Below the pieces are notes generated by a model. It made no database searches. It worked only from the letters and a program-made list of their open reading frames with translations, and was not told the origin of the DNA. A stretch of DNA of 64,000 bases. Source: Pseudoips prasinana. Taxonomy: Eukaryota; Arthropoda; Insecta; Lepidoptera; Nolidae. Position numbers and translations under genes: made by a program. Of this stretch, positions 54,222 to 64,000 are shown in pieces; position 1 is the first letter of the stretch, and each line of letters begins with the position of its first letter. The stretch lies in contig OX621237.1 of assembly GCA_951640165.1 (NCBI GenBank), positions 12,276,001-12,340,000 on the forward strand. Reading direction: 5' to 3'.

Positions 54222-54580
54222 TTACTTTTTCCTCTTAATAATTAATTACTACTTTGTAATCTGAGAGGCAAGCTGATAAGAGTCAACGCCATTCGACCCT
54301 TCGATGTCTCACTTTATAAAAGCAAAGGTAAGTCACATTCACAATTGTCTCATTTGCTCTAATGACGTCAACGAAGTTTTGATGACCAACCGCATTTATT
54401 AAAATGGTTTTTGAATAAACATGAATCTTAAGAAATGGACAATCGCCAACAAGTAAAAGTTAGATGTTTAGCATGTAGCTTAGGGTGGGTATGGAACCAC
54501 TATACTACATTCGTAGGTAAACCTACTTATTCGGGCCCTATATTCGGTTCAGAAACAAGCCAATACAAGCGGCGAGTAGA

Positions 54581-54632
54581 TTTTGGCGGTTTATCAACCC
54601 CGTGCATCGGAGAGCACATAAATAGTCTAAGA
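54581..54632 (+). repeat. SINE body fragment
   Basis: 'tttggcggtttatcaacccc' and 'gtgcatcggagagcacataa' match the SINE body at 48285-48325. Head and tail are missing. Confidence 0.4.
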
Positions 54633-54720
54633 AAAAAACTGTCTAACGTCTCAGTAAATCCTCAGAGGATGAAACTATACAATATTAATTTAAAAAATCA
54701 GTAAATAATTGTAACGGATG

Positions 54721-54779
54721 TTATATGAAATAAAATACCAATAACGGATGGTCCGTTATTGGTATTTTATTTCATATAA
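54721..54779. repeat. Perfect hairpin, 28-bp arms
   Basis: TTATATGAAATAAAATACCA... (54721-54748) pairs exactly with 54752-54779 around TGG. It includes a polyadenylation-signal-like AATAAA on the plus strand. Confidence 0.9.
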
Positions 54780-55172
54780 ATTATATTAACCTTATCTACT
54801 TAAAAAGGTCTGCTTTTTAATGCAAATGTTGGTATTGATGAGTGGTTTGAGTGTGCATAGCTTTCTAGGGCTTTTCGAATGATTTAGTTCTGTTTGCATA
54901 GGTACATTTTTAATTATAGAGAGCATGCCTGTGTTTAAACAATTTTGCAATAAGTCCCAAGCAATTGGCTTCGCCTTTATGGTTAGTACAGGAAAAACGA
55001 ATCAGGAAAACATTATATTTGTACAAGACGATACTTGCCTACTAAGCTTACAAAAATGACGCCATTTATGGTTTTCCTTAAAACTCCATACTTTCTAAAC
55101 TTTTATAATAGCCTTGACAGATTTAGTAGTAATATACATTTATATACTCCAACGATTATAATATATACAATA

Positions 55173-55335
55173 AAATCGTTGGTCTAGCGGCAACCGCAGA
55201 CAATGAGGTCCTGGACACAGATCCCGGGTTGGTTGTTTCTGTTAAATTATCAGTATCAGCTCGGAAGTTGGCGGTGTAACACTCCCGGGCCTTGATAAAC
55301 AAGTAAATGACGCCATCTGAACTCTTTCCAATCTT
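55173..55335 (+). mobile_element. tRNA-derived SINE, single B-box form
   Basis: Head 'ttggtctagcggcaaccgca', B-box region 'ggacacagatcccgggttgg', body 'tcagtatcagctcggaagtt' and 'cactcccgggcc'. Same family as the expanded copy at 47357. Confidence 0.7.
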
Positions 55336-56724
55336 CTCATCTAACTGTCTTATAGAAAATGCACCTGTGTTTGCGGACACACTTGATCACTATAACATGC
55401 ATGCCCGCGCAAATGGATAGTCACCAACCACCGGAGGACGAGAACACTAATATTGAGCGTTGCCTACGGATGTAATATTTATTTTTGTTTAAAACACATT
55501 GAAAGATTTCTACAACATCGGCGACGCAGACACAGTATGTAAATGGTGTCATGGTATACACAGGCGTCTTACAATTTTAAACCAGTGCAGTGCATCATGG
55601 TAATTGTGCCACAGATAAAGCAAGGAGGAAACAAGATAAAGTGATGTTATAAACTGCTGTAACTCCACGTGCACACATTGCTGAATATCGTGAGCCCGTA
55701 TGATGTTTGCACAACTAATGGGACACACCCACCTTCACAAAATACCATTAATTAAACCTCTCTACTATTTTCTACCCTTTCTAGCAGGGTTGCCAGATGA
55801 AAATTAAATTCCTTACCAAAATCACTTAAAGATTAATCGGTAGCACTTCACTTTACCAAAAAAATATTATCCTTTTTTTATCAAATTTGCCTAGTTAAGC
55901 GGAGAGTGATTAGGAGGGAAACATTACCCAAATCGAATAATCAGAAAACTATCAAGACCAATACATTAATGTACAGCAAAATATAAGCTAAGGGACAATT
56001 TTAAGGCGCCAAAGTTTAACTGCAATAATAAAATAATCAATTTAAAATTACATATAAAATAACCATTTAAAAATTAATTTTTATATGGTTAAATTTTTAT
56101 TTTTGACATTATATCGCGGGGACTGCGTTTATATACTGCGTTTATATAATGTGGATTTGTACTTACGTCGTTACGTCGTGTTTTGAGATCAATGAAGCTC
56201 TTAAAAATATAGTCGGATTTGATGATATTTCATCCCAAATAGTGGAAATCGTAAATTTTATTTGCCGGCAGACCTCGAACCAATCCGTAATTTGACTGCT
56301 TTAGAATTTAAGACGATCTTAAATCCGAAAAACTCTGACATTTTATATATTTGCTAAGGGAGCCGAAATACTGACGTCTGGTAACCCTGTTAATGAAGCC
56401 AATAAGTCTTCAGAACATAAAAGACGAGGCGTGATAACTCGCCGTAACCTTACCTATACAACTCGTTTATCAACTACGATAAAGTATAGTTTATAGACAA
56501 TTTGGTGTTCCCTCACCTTTCTTAATTTCCGATGTGCGACCTCAAATTATGTCGTTTGGTCTCAGAACTTTACGAGGCGTGTGTGTAATAAGTATGGCCT
56601 GCCTACGCCTAAACTGGCAGACACGCCAGACTATCTTCCATTGACCTTTATTATTACGTTTATACGTACTATGTGTAACATAAAAAGTATGGACTATTAG
56701 CTCAATCTATCCTTCAAGTCAATC
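55336..56724. other. AT-rich, nothing recognised
   Basis: No exon, RNA gene or repeat with clear ends. Confidence 0.4.
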
Positions 56725-56845
56725 AGCTCGGAGAATTCAGTTCCCGCTTGGATAATTCAGTTTGGGCTCGGTGAATTCATTTAGGGCTTGAGAATTCAGT
56801 TCGGGCTTGGAGAATTGAGTTCGTGATTGAAGAATACAGTTCACC
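56725..56845. repeat. Minisatellite, about 20-22-bp unit, 5-6 copies
   Basis: Units like 'gaattcagttcgggcttgga' repeat imperfectly, each with GAATTC or a one-base variant and 'cagtt(c/t)'. No frame is preserved. Confidence 0.8.
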
Positions 56846-57263
56846 ATTCTCTATCTGTTTCAGCATATTGTTACAGAGTGAAGGAGGACGGGTCGGTAAC
56901 TCGTCCTTCTAGTATTAAAAGCTTCGGTAACAATTTGATGCAATGGTATGCTACAAAAAGTATTTAGTTTAGTTTGATTAGGGGATTTGGCTTCTCAAAT
57001 GTACGACACTGTTTAAATTACAGGGCGTATACAACGTGTTACGTACATAACGCAGATACTTAAACTACTCACGATAAAATAAAAACTGAGCATATTTTTG
57101 GCAATTGATGATTTTTAGTTTTATTTAAGTTTTTGTTACAAACTTTTCAATATAAATCTTGCACAAACAATTTTCCAGTTTTAATTAAATCATTACCTAG
57201 AAATTACCTTGTATGCCAATCTAGAGCTTAATAAAATAGCTTGTAAATTTTTGTATACGTATA

Positions 57264-57371
57264 CTAACAATGCCCCGCGGTTTCACCCGCGTTAAAGTAG
57301 TTTTGGCGTAAAAGAGTAACAAACACATACATCTATACTCACAAAGTTTCGCATTTATAATATTAGTAGGA
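57264..57371 (-). mobile_element. Helitron-like element, internally deleted
   Basis: Minus strand: TCCTACTAATATTATAAATG start and CGCGGGTGAAACCGCGG hairpin, 'ggcattg', TTAG/CTAA-type end, only 108 bases long. Confidence 0.65.
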
Positions 57372-57499
57372 TGTTTAAGGTACCTCTAGCGGTTTTGGCA
57401 GTGCACGCCCGGAAAAGCTCGCATATGGTAGATTTTTTCCTACTTACTTGACACTTATCGTCATATTTTGGACAATTCACACAATATCTTAATAAATTG

Positions 57500-57640
57500 G
57501 AGCCTATTAGTTATTCTGATTTATAAGCTATATTATTGGAAAGTTTCGTTAAAATCCATTCAGTAGATTTTACGTGAATGAGTAACAAACATCCATCCAT
57601 CCATATTTACAAACTTTCGCATTTATAATATTAGTAAAAT
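57500..57640 (-). mobile_element. Helitron-like element, 3' end missing
   Basis: Minus strand: 'ctaatattataaatgcgaaa', GGAT units, 'acaaaatctactgaatgg'-like interior as in 35063-35249. The terminal hairpin is absent. Confidence 0.55.
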
Positions 57641-58098
57641 AAGTAATTTGTTTACCATGCCACGATTTTACAATAAATATTATTTACTTGACTTTGTAGC
57701 GGTAACAAGCCCGCGCCCTAACTACGCACGCTTTGGAAACCTTCCTATAATAACCACTTTTTCTTTTAATTACACACATACAGCACTCAACTATATTAAA
57801 TAACAAAATCTAATTCCACGAAACAACAGAACTTAACATTCACAACATGAAATAATGGGCGGTGGCCACTTTTAATTAACAGTTACGCTAATTAACAACT
57901 AACTATAAATCTGACATGGAAACCTTTAATCGGAGTAAAATGAATTTTCACTTGATGAGTTTTGTGATTGGCAATATTACTTGCATTGTGTCAGAAATGA
58001 GCATTAAGTGAATTAATACCAGTTCATTATGCTTAGTATTCTGCATGTAGGTATCATGTACCGGTAATGTTTATGACATAGAGGCAAAATCTGTGAAA

Positions 58099-58415
58099 TC
58101 TATACTTACATATAATAGAATCGTAGGAAAGTCAAAACTGTACATTGAATATTTTTTTTAAAGGATATTTGGGGCGTGATCTACAATCGATATGGAAGCC
58201 AGAAATATACTTTTTAGAATTTTTGTCTGTTTGTCTGTATGTATGTCCGGGCTAAACTCAAAAAGTACTGCATGGATTAACTTCAAATTTTGCATGAACA
58301 TTACTACGAGGTCGGGTCAACATATAGGCTACATATTATCACGCTATCACCTACGGGGGAGGAGCTGTGATAATTTATAAAGTTTAACGCGGGTAAAACC
58401 GTGGGGCACAGCTAG
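58099..58415 (+). mobile_element. Long-type Helitron-like element, copy 2
   Basis: Starts TCTATACTTACATATAATAG, contains 'gtccgggctaaactcaaaaa' and 'gtactgcatggattaac', and ends CTAG after 'cgcgggtaaaaccgtgg' and 'ggcacag', before T. 317 bp, no ORF of note. Confidence 0.8.
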
Positions 58416-58682
58416 TTCAAAATAAAATGTACAAGGTAGCTAAATTAAAACCTTTGAAATATTTGGAAACACAATGCATAACTTTTATTATAGAAGTTTT
58501 TAAATTGTTCAACTTACTCGCATTTGTGTGGTAGAGTTTGCATATAATATGTCACAGACAAACAATGCATCGGTTTACAATTAGAAATATTATCTGAATG
58601 AATGTGTTGAATATGTGCAATTGTAGTGGTACTTAAATAGTACTTACTAACTAAATGCTAGATTCCTAAAATACAACAATCC

Positions 58683-58734
58683 ACGGTGATGACTTACCAT
58701 CAGGTGACCCGCTTAGTCGTTTGCCATACTATTC

Positions 58735-58760
<26 letters not shown>
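58683..58760 (+). repeat. LINE 3' tail with (TA)n
   Basis: 'cggtgatgacttaccatcag' and 'gtgacccgcttagtcgtttg' are the standard tail of a CR1/Jockey-group LINE. About 14 TA units follow (58733-58760). Confidence 0.65.
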
Positions 58761-58765
<5 letters not shown>

Positions 58766-58779
58766 CAAAAAAAAACGTA

Positions 58780-58915
58780 AACTGCACCCAAACTCAAAAC
58801 AACTATATGCGGGCTAAACAAAAACTGTCCTTTGCGGGAATCGGACCAGAAACATGAGGGTGCATACAGGCCTAGTTAGGCGACTACGCTGTGAAAGGGA
58901 ATCGGGGTAAGATAA
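58780..58915 (-). mobile_element. SINE fragment, decayed
   Basis: Minus strand: 'cgtagtcgcctaactaggcc' head and 'tctggtccgattcccgcaaa' decayed B box, body 'tttgggtgcagtttac'. Confidence 0.5.
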
Positions 58916-58919
58916 CCAA

Positions 58920-61469
58920 TTTCTGCCACAAATCGGCTTATTCAGTGGAAGTAAAGCACGGGAACTAAGTTTCATCTTGACAAACAGAACGGAATCCAGT
59001 CAACAATTTAGGATTGCCCTATGCACTTATTAGGACATGTAGGCTACTCGGTTGTGCCAATTTACAAGTTGTATTAATATGTACTTATAAGGAGAGTGAT
59101 TTGCAATTTGATTACCAATTAGTTAAGCAAAGAATCTAAATAGTAGTGTACACAAAATCACGTACTGTTAATTATTCAATAAAACACGTAAGTATCCGTA
59201 GATGCCTTCGTGTGTGCATAATATGATAAATATTTATCTACTAATTGCAACATAATCTTGTAATAGTATTCAATAATACGAGATATAACGACACAACTTT
59301 TACATTCATCTGCTTTTTTGGATAAATAATATTCGAAGCAATAGAGACATATGTACCATATATAAAACACAATATACTTTATAACTTTAAAATAAACGAA
59401 GTGTAGGCATTAAAAAATTATGTAAGATAACTAACATTTGACAAAGTTGAGCCGTAAAAGCTTCCTACTACTATAAAAGTCATGTTATGTAAAAAGGACA
59501 GAGCATCGTCTGCAAAAACTTAAAACGCTCATATCTTAAAACATTATCAACTGTTTTCGATGTTTTCTGTTTTATATGTGTGCAAATTCAATATCAGTCC
59601 AATCCCCTATTTTACTTTTGATCTTATTCGGTTTTTAAGCTACCTAATACTACCTACTTATAAATATCCAAAGAAACATTTCAAATTAAAAAAAGTGATC
59701 GTAGAAATACTGTTGTAGGATCTCAAACTACGTGTATTTTACTTTTAGATGATGTCATTTGTTGCTACGTTTCACAGCATTCATAGTTTTTTCTACGTTC
59801 CGGCCGGCTTTATTGTTATGACTCTAAGGCTAAATACGCATTGCGTTTAGGCAAAGGTGGGAATAATTATGCCGCGTTAGTTACCAGTTGTATAGTTGAG
59901 CAACATATTCGGGGCGTGCCGTAGGTATAGCGTGGCCATAATGTCGGAGCGTCTGAATCACAAGGTCACCATACAGTTCAACTGGTTAACTCGCAACCTA
60001 CATTAAAAATGATCTCATCAATAGTCGAACTGATTCGGTTTTTAACAAGTTTTCGGTAGCTAATTACAACATTCGCACCAAATAACCTGTACTCAGTAAT
60101 TGCAATATGCTATTTTGGACCGGATCAGACTTATGCCTACTTATTTCCGTCTTATTTTCCTGTATGGACCAGGAAAATTAGTTAATAATGCACACAGAGA
60201 GAAGATGGAAACATAAAGTTCCTATCCAATAGTGGGTAAGAGTCCATACTTGTACGTAACTCGACGCTCACGGCTTACCGTCAATTAAATTAGTCTTACG
60301 TTTTATTTATTAAAAATATAGATACAGCCATCAACTCTAATGTTTAGATTAACATTACTGCCCACATTATTTAACTTATAGGTTCTATTCAATTCAACTA
60401 TTTGTTAATAATTACCCTAGTGTTTAATTAGGGAAAAAAATAATTTAAAATTAAGTGTAATCCTGAAAATTTGAGTCATATCCAATTAGTATTAAATTTT
60501 ATTTTTACGCCAACCACAAACCCCAAATTATAACAAAAATACAAGGATAACATTGACCATCATCAATTAGTGCATAATTGGATTTTTCTCAGTGGAATTA
60601 TAATTATATCCAGATTAAATTATGCCATTATTGAATCAAAATATGAATTTAGTATATTATTACATGAATAGGTACATGGTGTCTTAAATAATAACTTACC
60701 TAATCGAGTTCCAGAATAGCATTGTCATACTGCTTAATGTAGGTAACGTTGACGTTACCTACATTAAGCAATAAATAATATGCATATAACAGTTGTAAAT
60801 AAGGATACTAATTTTTATTAAGAATTATTTAATTCGTTGAGTAAATTATGCAAAGTTCGCTTCGTTATTAAAATTGCTTATAAGAACTGCTAATCGTTTA
60901 TATTTTACTCTATAACAAGTTATATTGATATAAGCGAAAATAAAAAAATAAATTAAATTGCGTCTTATTAAATTATATCAATAACGAATAATACCGTTAA
61001 ATTAAAGCTCATATAATTTGTAATATTGGCGGTATACATATTTCAGACACAATAGTTAAACAGTAGCGTTTGATTTTTGTTGGCATAATCTCTGCAGAAG
61101 GTTACTGAAGGGTAGTAGCAGAAGTAGGTATATAATTATATATAATTCGATTTTGCAGTGCACGTGCAGTAGAGCAGACGAACTACCATGACGATGAAGA
61201 TTTGTCTCTCTCTAGAGCATTCAACCAATCCTCATGCTCGCAGACGTGGTTTTCTGTGAATGCTGTATTTAAGCATGACGTTTACAGTTAACCTTGGAGG
61301 CTTTTAACGGGGATCAAGCTACTGTTAGTGGGTTTCACCTCGATTCCTCACTTCCTAAAACATTTGTTTAAGGCGGAATCTGGAGATGGTCTTGGATGTC
61401 ATTTTGACCTGTGACCCAGGCAGTGGGCTTTCTTGGGGAGAAAGTTGTCGGAAGTGTGTAGGGAGCTTA
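58920..61469. other. AT-rich, no gene recognised
   Basis: Only the perfect palindrome at 60731-60770 stands out. Confidence 0.4.
60731..60770. repeat. Perfect palindrome, 19-bp arms, 2-base loop
   Basis: TGCTTAATGTAGGTAACGT then TG then the exact inverse. 40 bases in all, with no further pairing outside. Confidence 0.95.
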
Positions 61470-61705
61470 GAATCGACCTCTTGATCCAGTAGTTAGTGAC
61501 CCTGGCTACTAAGCGAGAGGTCGTGGGTCTTTTGTGCGACGACTGCACGATTATTTGTTCTGTGTCTGAGTGTATTTATATATAATATGTATTTATTTAT
61601 AAATATATGTATGTATGTTTATCAGTTGTCTGGTTGCCATAGTACAGGCTCTGCCTATCAGATCAGATGGCAGGGTGTTAGTTGCCCCAAGATATCTCCT
61701 TATTT
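61470..61705 (+). mobile_element. tRNA-derived SINE, diverged
   Basis: 'aagcgagaggtcgtgggtc' (decayed B box), 'cgattatttgttctgtgtct', 'tggttgccatagtacaggct' and 'cagatcagatggcagggtg'. Same subfamily as 36190-36410. Confidence 0.65.
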
Positions 61706-62184
61706 ATGCTATTTTAGCCGCAGGCGCTGAATTAGGTTACATTGGCACATACGTTACGTTGCCTACTATACTATCGCAATATCAGTAATATTTATAGCAA
61801 AGTTGATAAGCCAAGAGGTTTACAACCGATTGTTTTAGGGTCACAAGTAGTCTAAGTGACTTAATATAAATGTGGTTCTCGACATGTTAAGAGTAAAGGT
61901 AAAACGTTTTATTTTAGTTAGGACATTAACGAGAAAAAAACAGTATATATAACCTTAGTAAAAGTGTTTTTTATTTCTCTCCCAAACGTTAATTTAGGAT
62001 AGTTGTATTTTTCTAATTATGCTGTAGAGTTTCTTTGTTATCGATGCTCATCGATATAATATCGATTATTCAGCAACTTTGGGGCGCGGTGACATTAATC
62101 AACAAATCTCTGTATAACGTTAGTAAATTTTTGTACCTCCTTCAATGTTATAATTATTTTACATTAAAATTAGGAAACTTGTTA

Positions 62185-62300
62185 CAATAGTACAAGCTGG
62201 ACAGAACCTGTACCTCATCACACAAAGATTATGCCTGGGTTGGGATCGGAACCACGCAGTATGCAGACCAACAGTCCAGCTGGTCAATTACGATGATCAT
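62185..62300 (-). mobile_element. SINE fragment, decayed
   Basis: Minus strand: 'ggttccgatcccaacccagg' B-box region, 'cataatctttgtgtgatgag' and 'acaggttctgtccagcttgt'. The middle of the body is missing. Confidence 0.5.
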
Positions 62301-62309
62301 TATGGTGAA

Positions 62310-62494
62310 TCACACTAATATTATAAATGTGAAAGTTTGTGACTGTGTGACTGGGTATGTTTGTTACTTCTTCACGTCTAAATGGCTGGAGCGATTTCAA
62401 TAAAATTTGGTATGGAGTTAGCTGAAGCCCTGGATTAACACAGAGGCTATAATTTATAAAGTTTAACGCGGGTAAAACTGCGGGGCACAACTAG
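62310..62494 (+). mobile_element. Short-type Helitron-like element, full length
   Basis: TCACACTAATATTATAAATG start; hairpin CGCGGGTAAAACTGCGG, 'ggcacaa', CTAG end; inserted between A and T. 185 bp. Confidence 0.8.
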
Positions 62495-62741
62495 TATCAT
62501 TCTAATCTAAGTATCCCAATTCTTTAAGCCGTCATAAAAGTGCAGTTTTTATTAATATACTACTGGTACTGTGCGTCACATTCAAATAGAAACAGCGCTC
62601 ATTTATATACCTTGTGTTATGTTTAACATTTAATACATTATACAAATACACACTTGCTACGTTTAATTCTTATAAGATATAACGCTCTATTCCTGGATAA
62701 CATGTTTATGCCAAGCAACATATTAGATGTTTTGTCAAATA

Positions 62742-63061
62742 TCTATACATATAATAAAATCGTAGGAAAGTCAAACCTGTACATAGAATTTTTTTTTAAA
62801 GGATACTTGGTACGTGATCTACAATCGATATCGAAGCCAAAAATATCGTTTTTAGTATTTTTGTCTGTTTGTCTGTATCTGTATGTATGTCCGGGCTAAA
62901 CTCAAAAAGTACTGCATGGATTAACTTCAAATTTTGCATGAATTTTACTAAGAGGTCGGGTCAACATATAGGCTACATATATTATCACGCTATAACCTAC
63001 GGGGGAGGAGCTGTGATACTTTATAAAATTTAACGCTGGTAAAACCGCGGGGCACAGCTAT
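62742..63061 (+). mobile_element. Long-type Helitron-like element, copy 3
   Basis: TCTATACATATAATAAAATC start, 'gtccgggctaaactcaaaaa', 'aggtcgggtcaacatatagg', 3' end 'gctggtaaaaccgcgg' and 'ggcacag' with CTAT. It lies 33 bases before the MITE at 63095. Confidence 0.78.
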
Positions 63062-63094
63062 CTTTTAATATAATAATGTAATCAAATTGATTTA

Positions 63095-63208
63095 CAGACG
63101 CCAGTACATCCAGCTACCCCAATCTGCCAAATTTATTTGATAGATTTTCAACTTGATCACATATGGGGAAATTTGCCAGATTGGGGTAGCTTGATGTGCT
63201 GGCGTCTG
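63095..63208. mobile_element. Short palindromic MITE, copy 3 of 3
   Basis: CAGACGCCAGTACATCC to GATGTGCTGGCGTCTG, flanked by TA on both sides (63093-63094, 63209-63210). 114 bp: a shorter centre than the other two copies. Confidence 0.85.
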
Positions 63209-64000
63209 TACTCTATCTATATACGGTTTTAAACTACCATGTTTTCGTTAATTAGAAAGCTATTTAACATTCTACAATTTATTCTGAGTATTCCCTACCA
63301 CGGCACTGATGCAAGCGTCATAATCGCTGTTGAATAGTTCGTACCAGCAAACAAATCTGTCTTCCCTCTTTTTAATTATTTTATTACTCACGACAACGTT
63401 ATCTCTTCCGCTACTCACATTCTACTCGAACTTGATTGCAACACACAATGCTCACGCTTACAATACGTGAAAGCTGTATTTTTTTAACATGTCGTTTACA
63501 GTTGACCTAGGCGGCTTTCAACCGGGCGGGAGTCTGCGCACTGGCAATCTTGGGAGACCGGTTGAGGCAACTGTTCACCAGCTGCCTCCGTAGTACCGTG
63601 TTCCTCGTTGGTTAAAATACGGGTGACAAGTTTCCCCTGCGCTGTAGGTACAGTATCAGTACGGTGTCTACCTCATATTTGCCAAAACAGTAGGTAGAGC
63701 ATTTAATGTGTTCATACAGCGATGATTTCATCCTCCGGCAAGCTGTCTGCTATTTGTATGCTCGAATTTAAACCAACTATTATTACAATTGAGTTAATCA
63801 ACGTCCGGTAGTTAATTAGAATTATTGTATGTAGACCTGACCTGACGACCTCGGTGTGCGTGCGGTCAGATGTCTAATAGAATCTGACCCTTTATTTTTT
63901 TATTGTCCCAAATCTGCATACAACGATCCGCCTGATGGTATGTTGTTATCGTAGCCTATAACGCTTGCAACTCAGATGGTATTAGTAATCCTATAACATT
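63209..64000. other. Window end, nothing recognised
   Basis: No exon was seen. 63470-63540 shares a short stretch ('gtttacagttgacc') with 61278-61300, too short to classify. Confidence 0.4.

Noticed and set aside
2723..62300. tRNA genes at the SINE heads
   Set aside because: A- and B-box-like motifs are present, but acceptor and anticodon stems do not close, and SINE bodies follow.

Overview
The window looks like nuclear DNA of a moth or butterfly (Lepidoptera). Several signs agree: short GC-rich coding exons sit in AT-rich introns, splice sites are GT-AG, one gene (mextli) belongs to an insect family, and the sequence is crowded with tRNA-headed SINEs, Helitron-type elements and MITEs of lepidopteran style. 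No prokaryotic, viral or organellar gene was seen. The species cannot be named from sequence alone.

Layout. (1) 2-1365, plus strand: the last three exons of a zeste-like Myb/SANT DNA-binding protein. (2) 3447-11423, plus strand: seven exons (390 residues, N-terminus missing) of mitoguardin (Miga/FAM73), an outer-mitochondrial-membrane protein of mitochondrial fusion and lipid transfer. (3) 11424-18853: a repeat-rich gap holding a nested transposon block (14051-16960) with a truncated LINE inside it. (4) 37458-18854, minus strand: a complete thirteen-exon model (509 residues) of mextli (mxt), an eIF4E-binding translation factor with a partial MIF4G-like region, a KH domain and a YxxxxL-hydrophobic eIF4E-binding motif. 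Miga and mxt converge. (5) 41604-41675, plus strand: the first coding exon of an unidentified secreted or membrane protein, roughly divergent from mxt; its later exons were not found. (6) 42 kb to the end: no convincing gene, only repeats and unassigned AT-rich sequence.

The genes do not form a pathway. The most unusual parts are in the repeats. A 3.4-kb element with 37-bp terminal inverted repeats and a TATA target duplication (46260-49651) carries a SINE whose Pol III B-box module has expanded into 16 tandem copies of exactly 53 bp. Two Helitron-like families share the same 3' hairpin and CTAG end. A foldback MITE fills most of the intron that splits the mxt KH domain. mxt itself has three points to check: a start codon that joins its reading frame across an intron, one intron that fits only as GC-AG or with an unseen exon, and two possible C-terminal ends.
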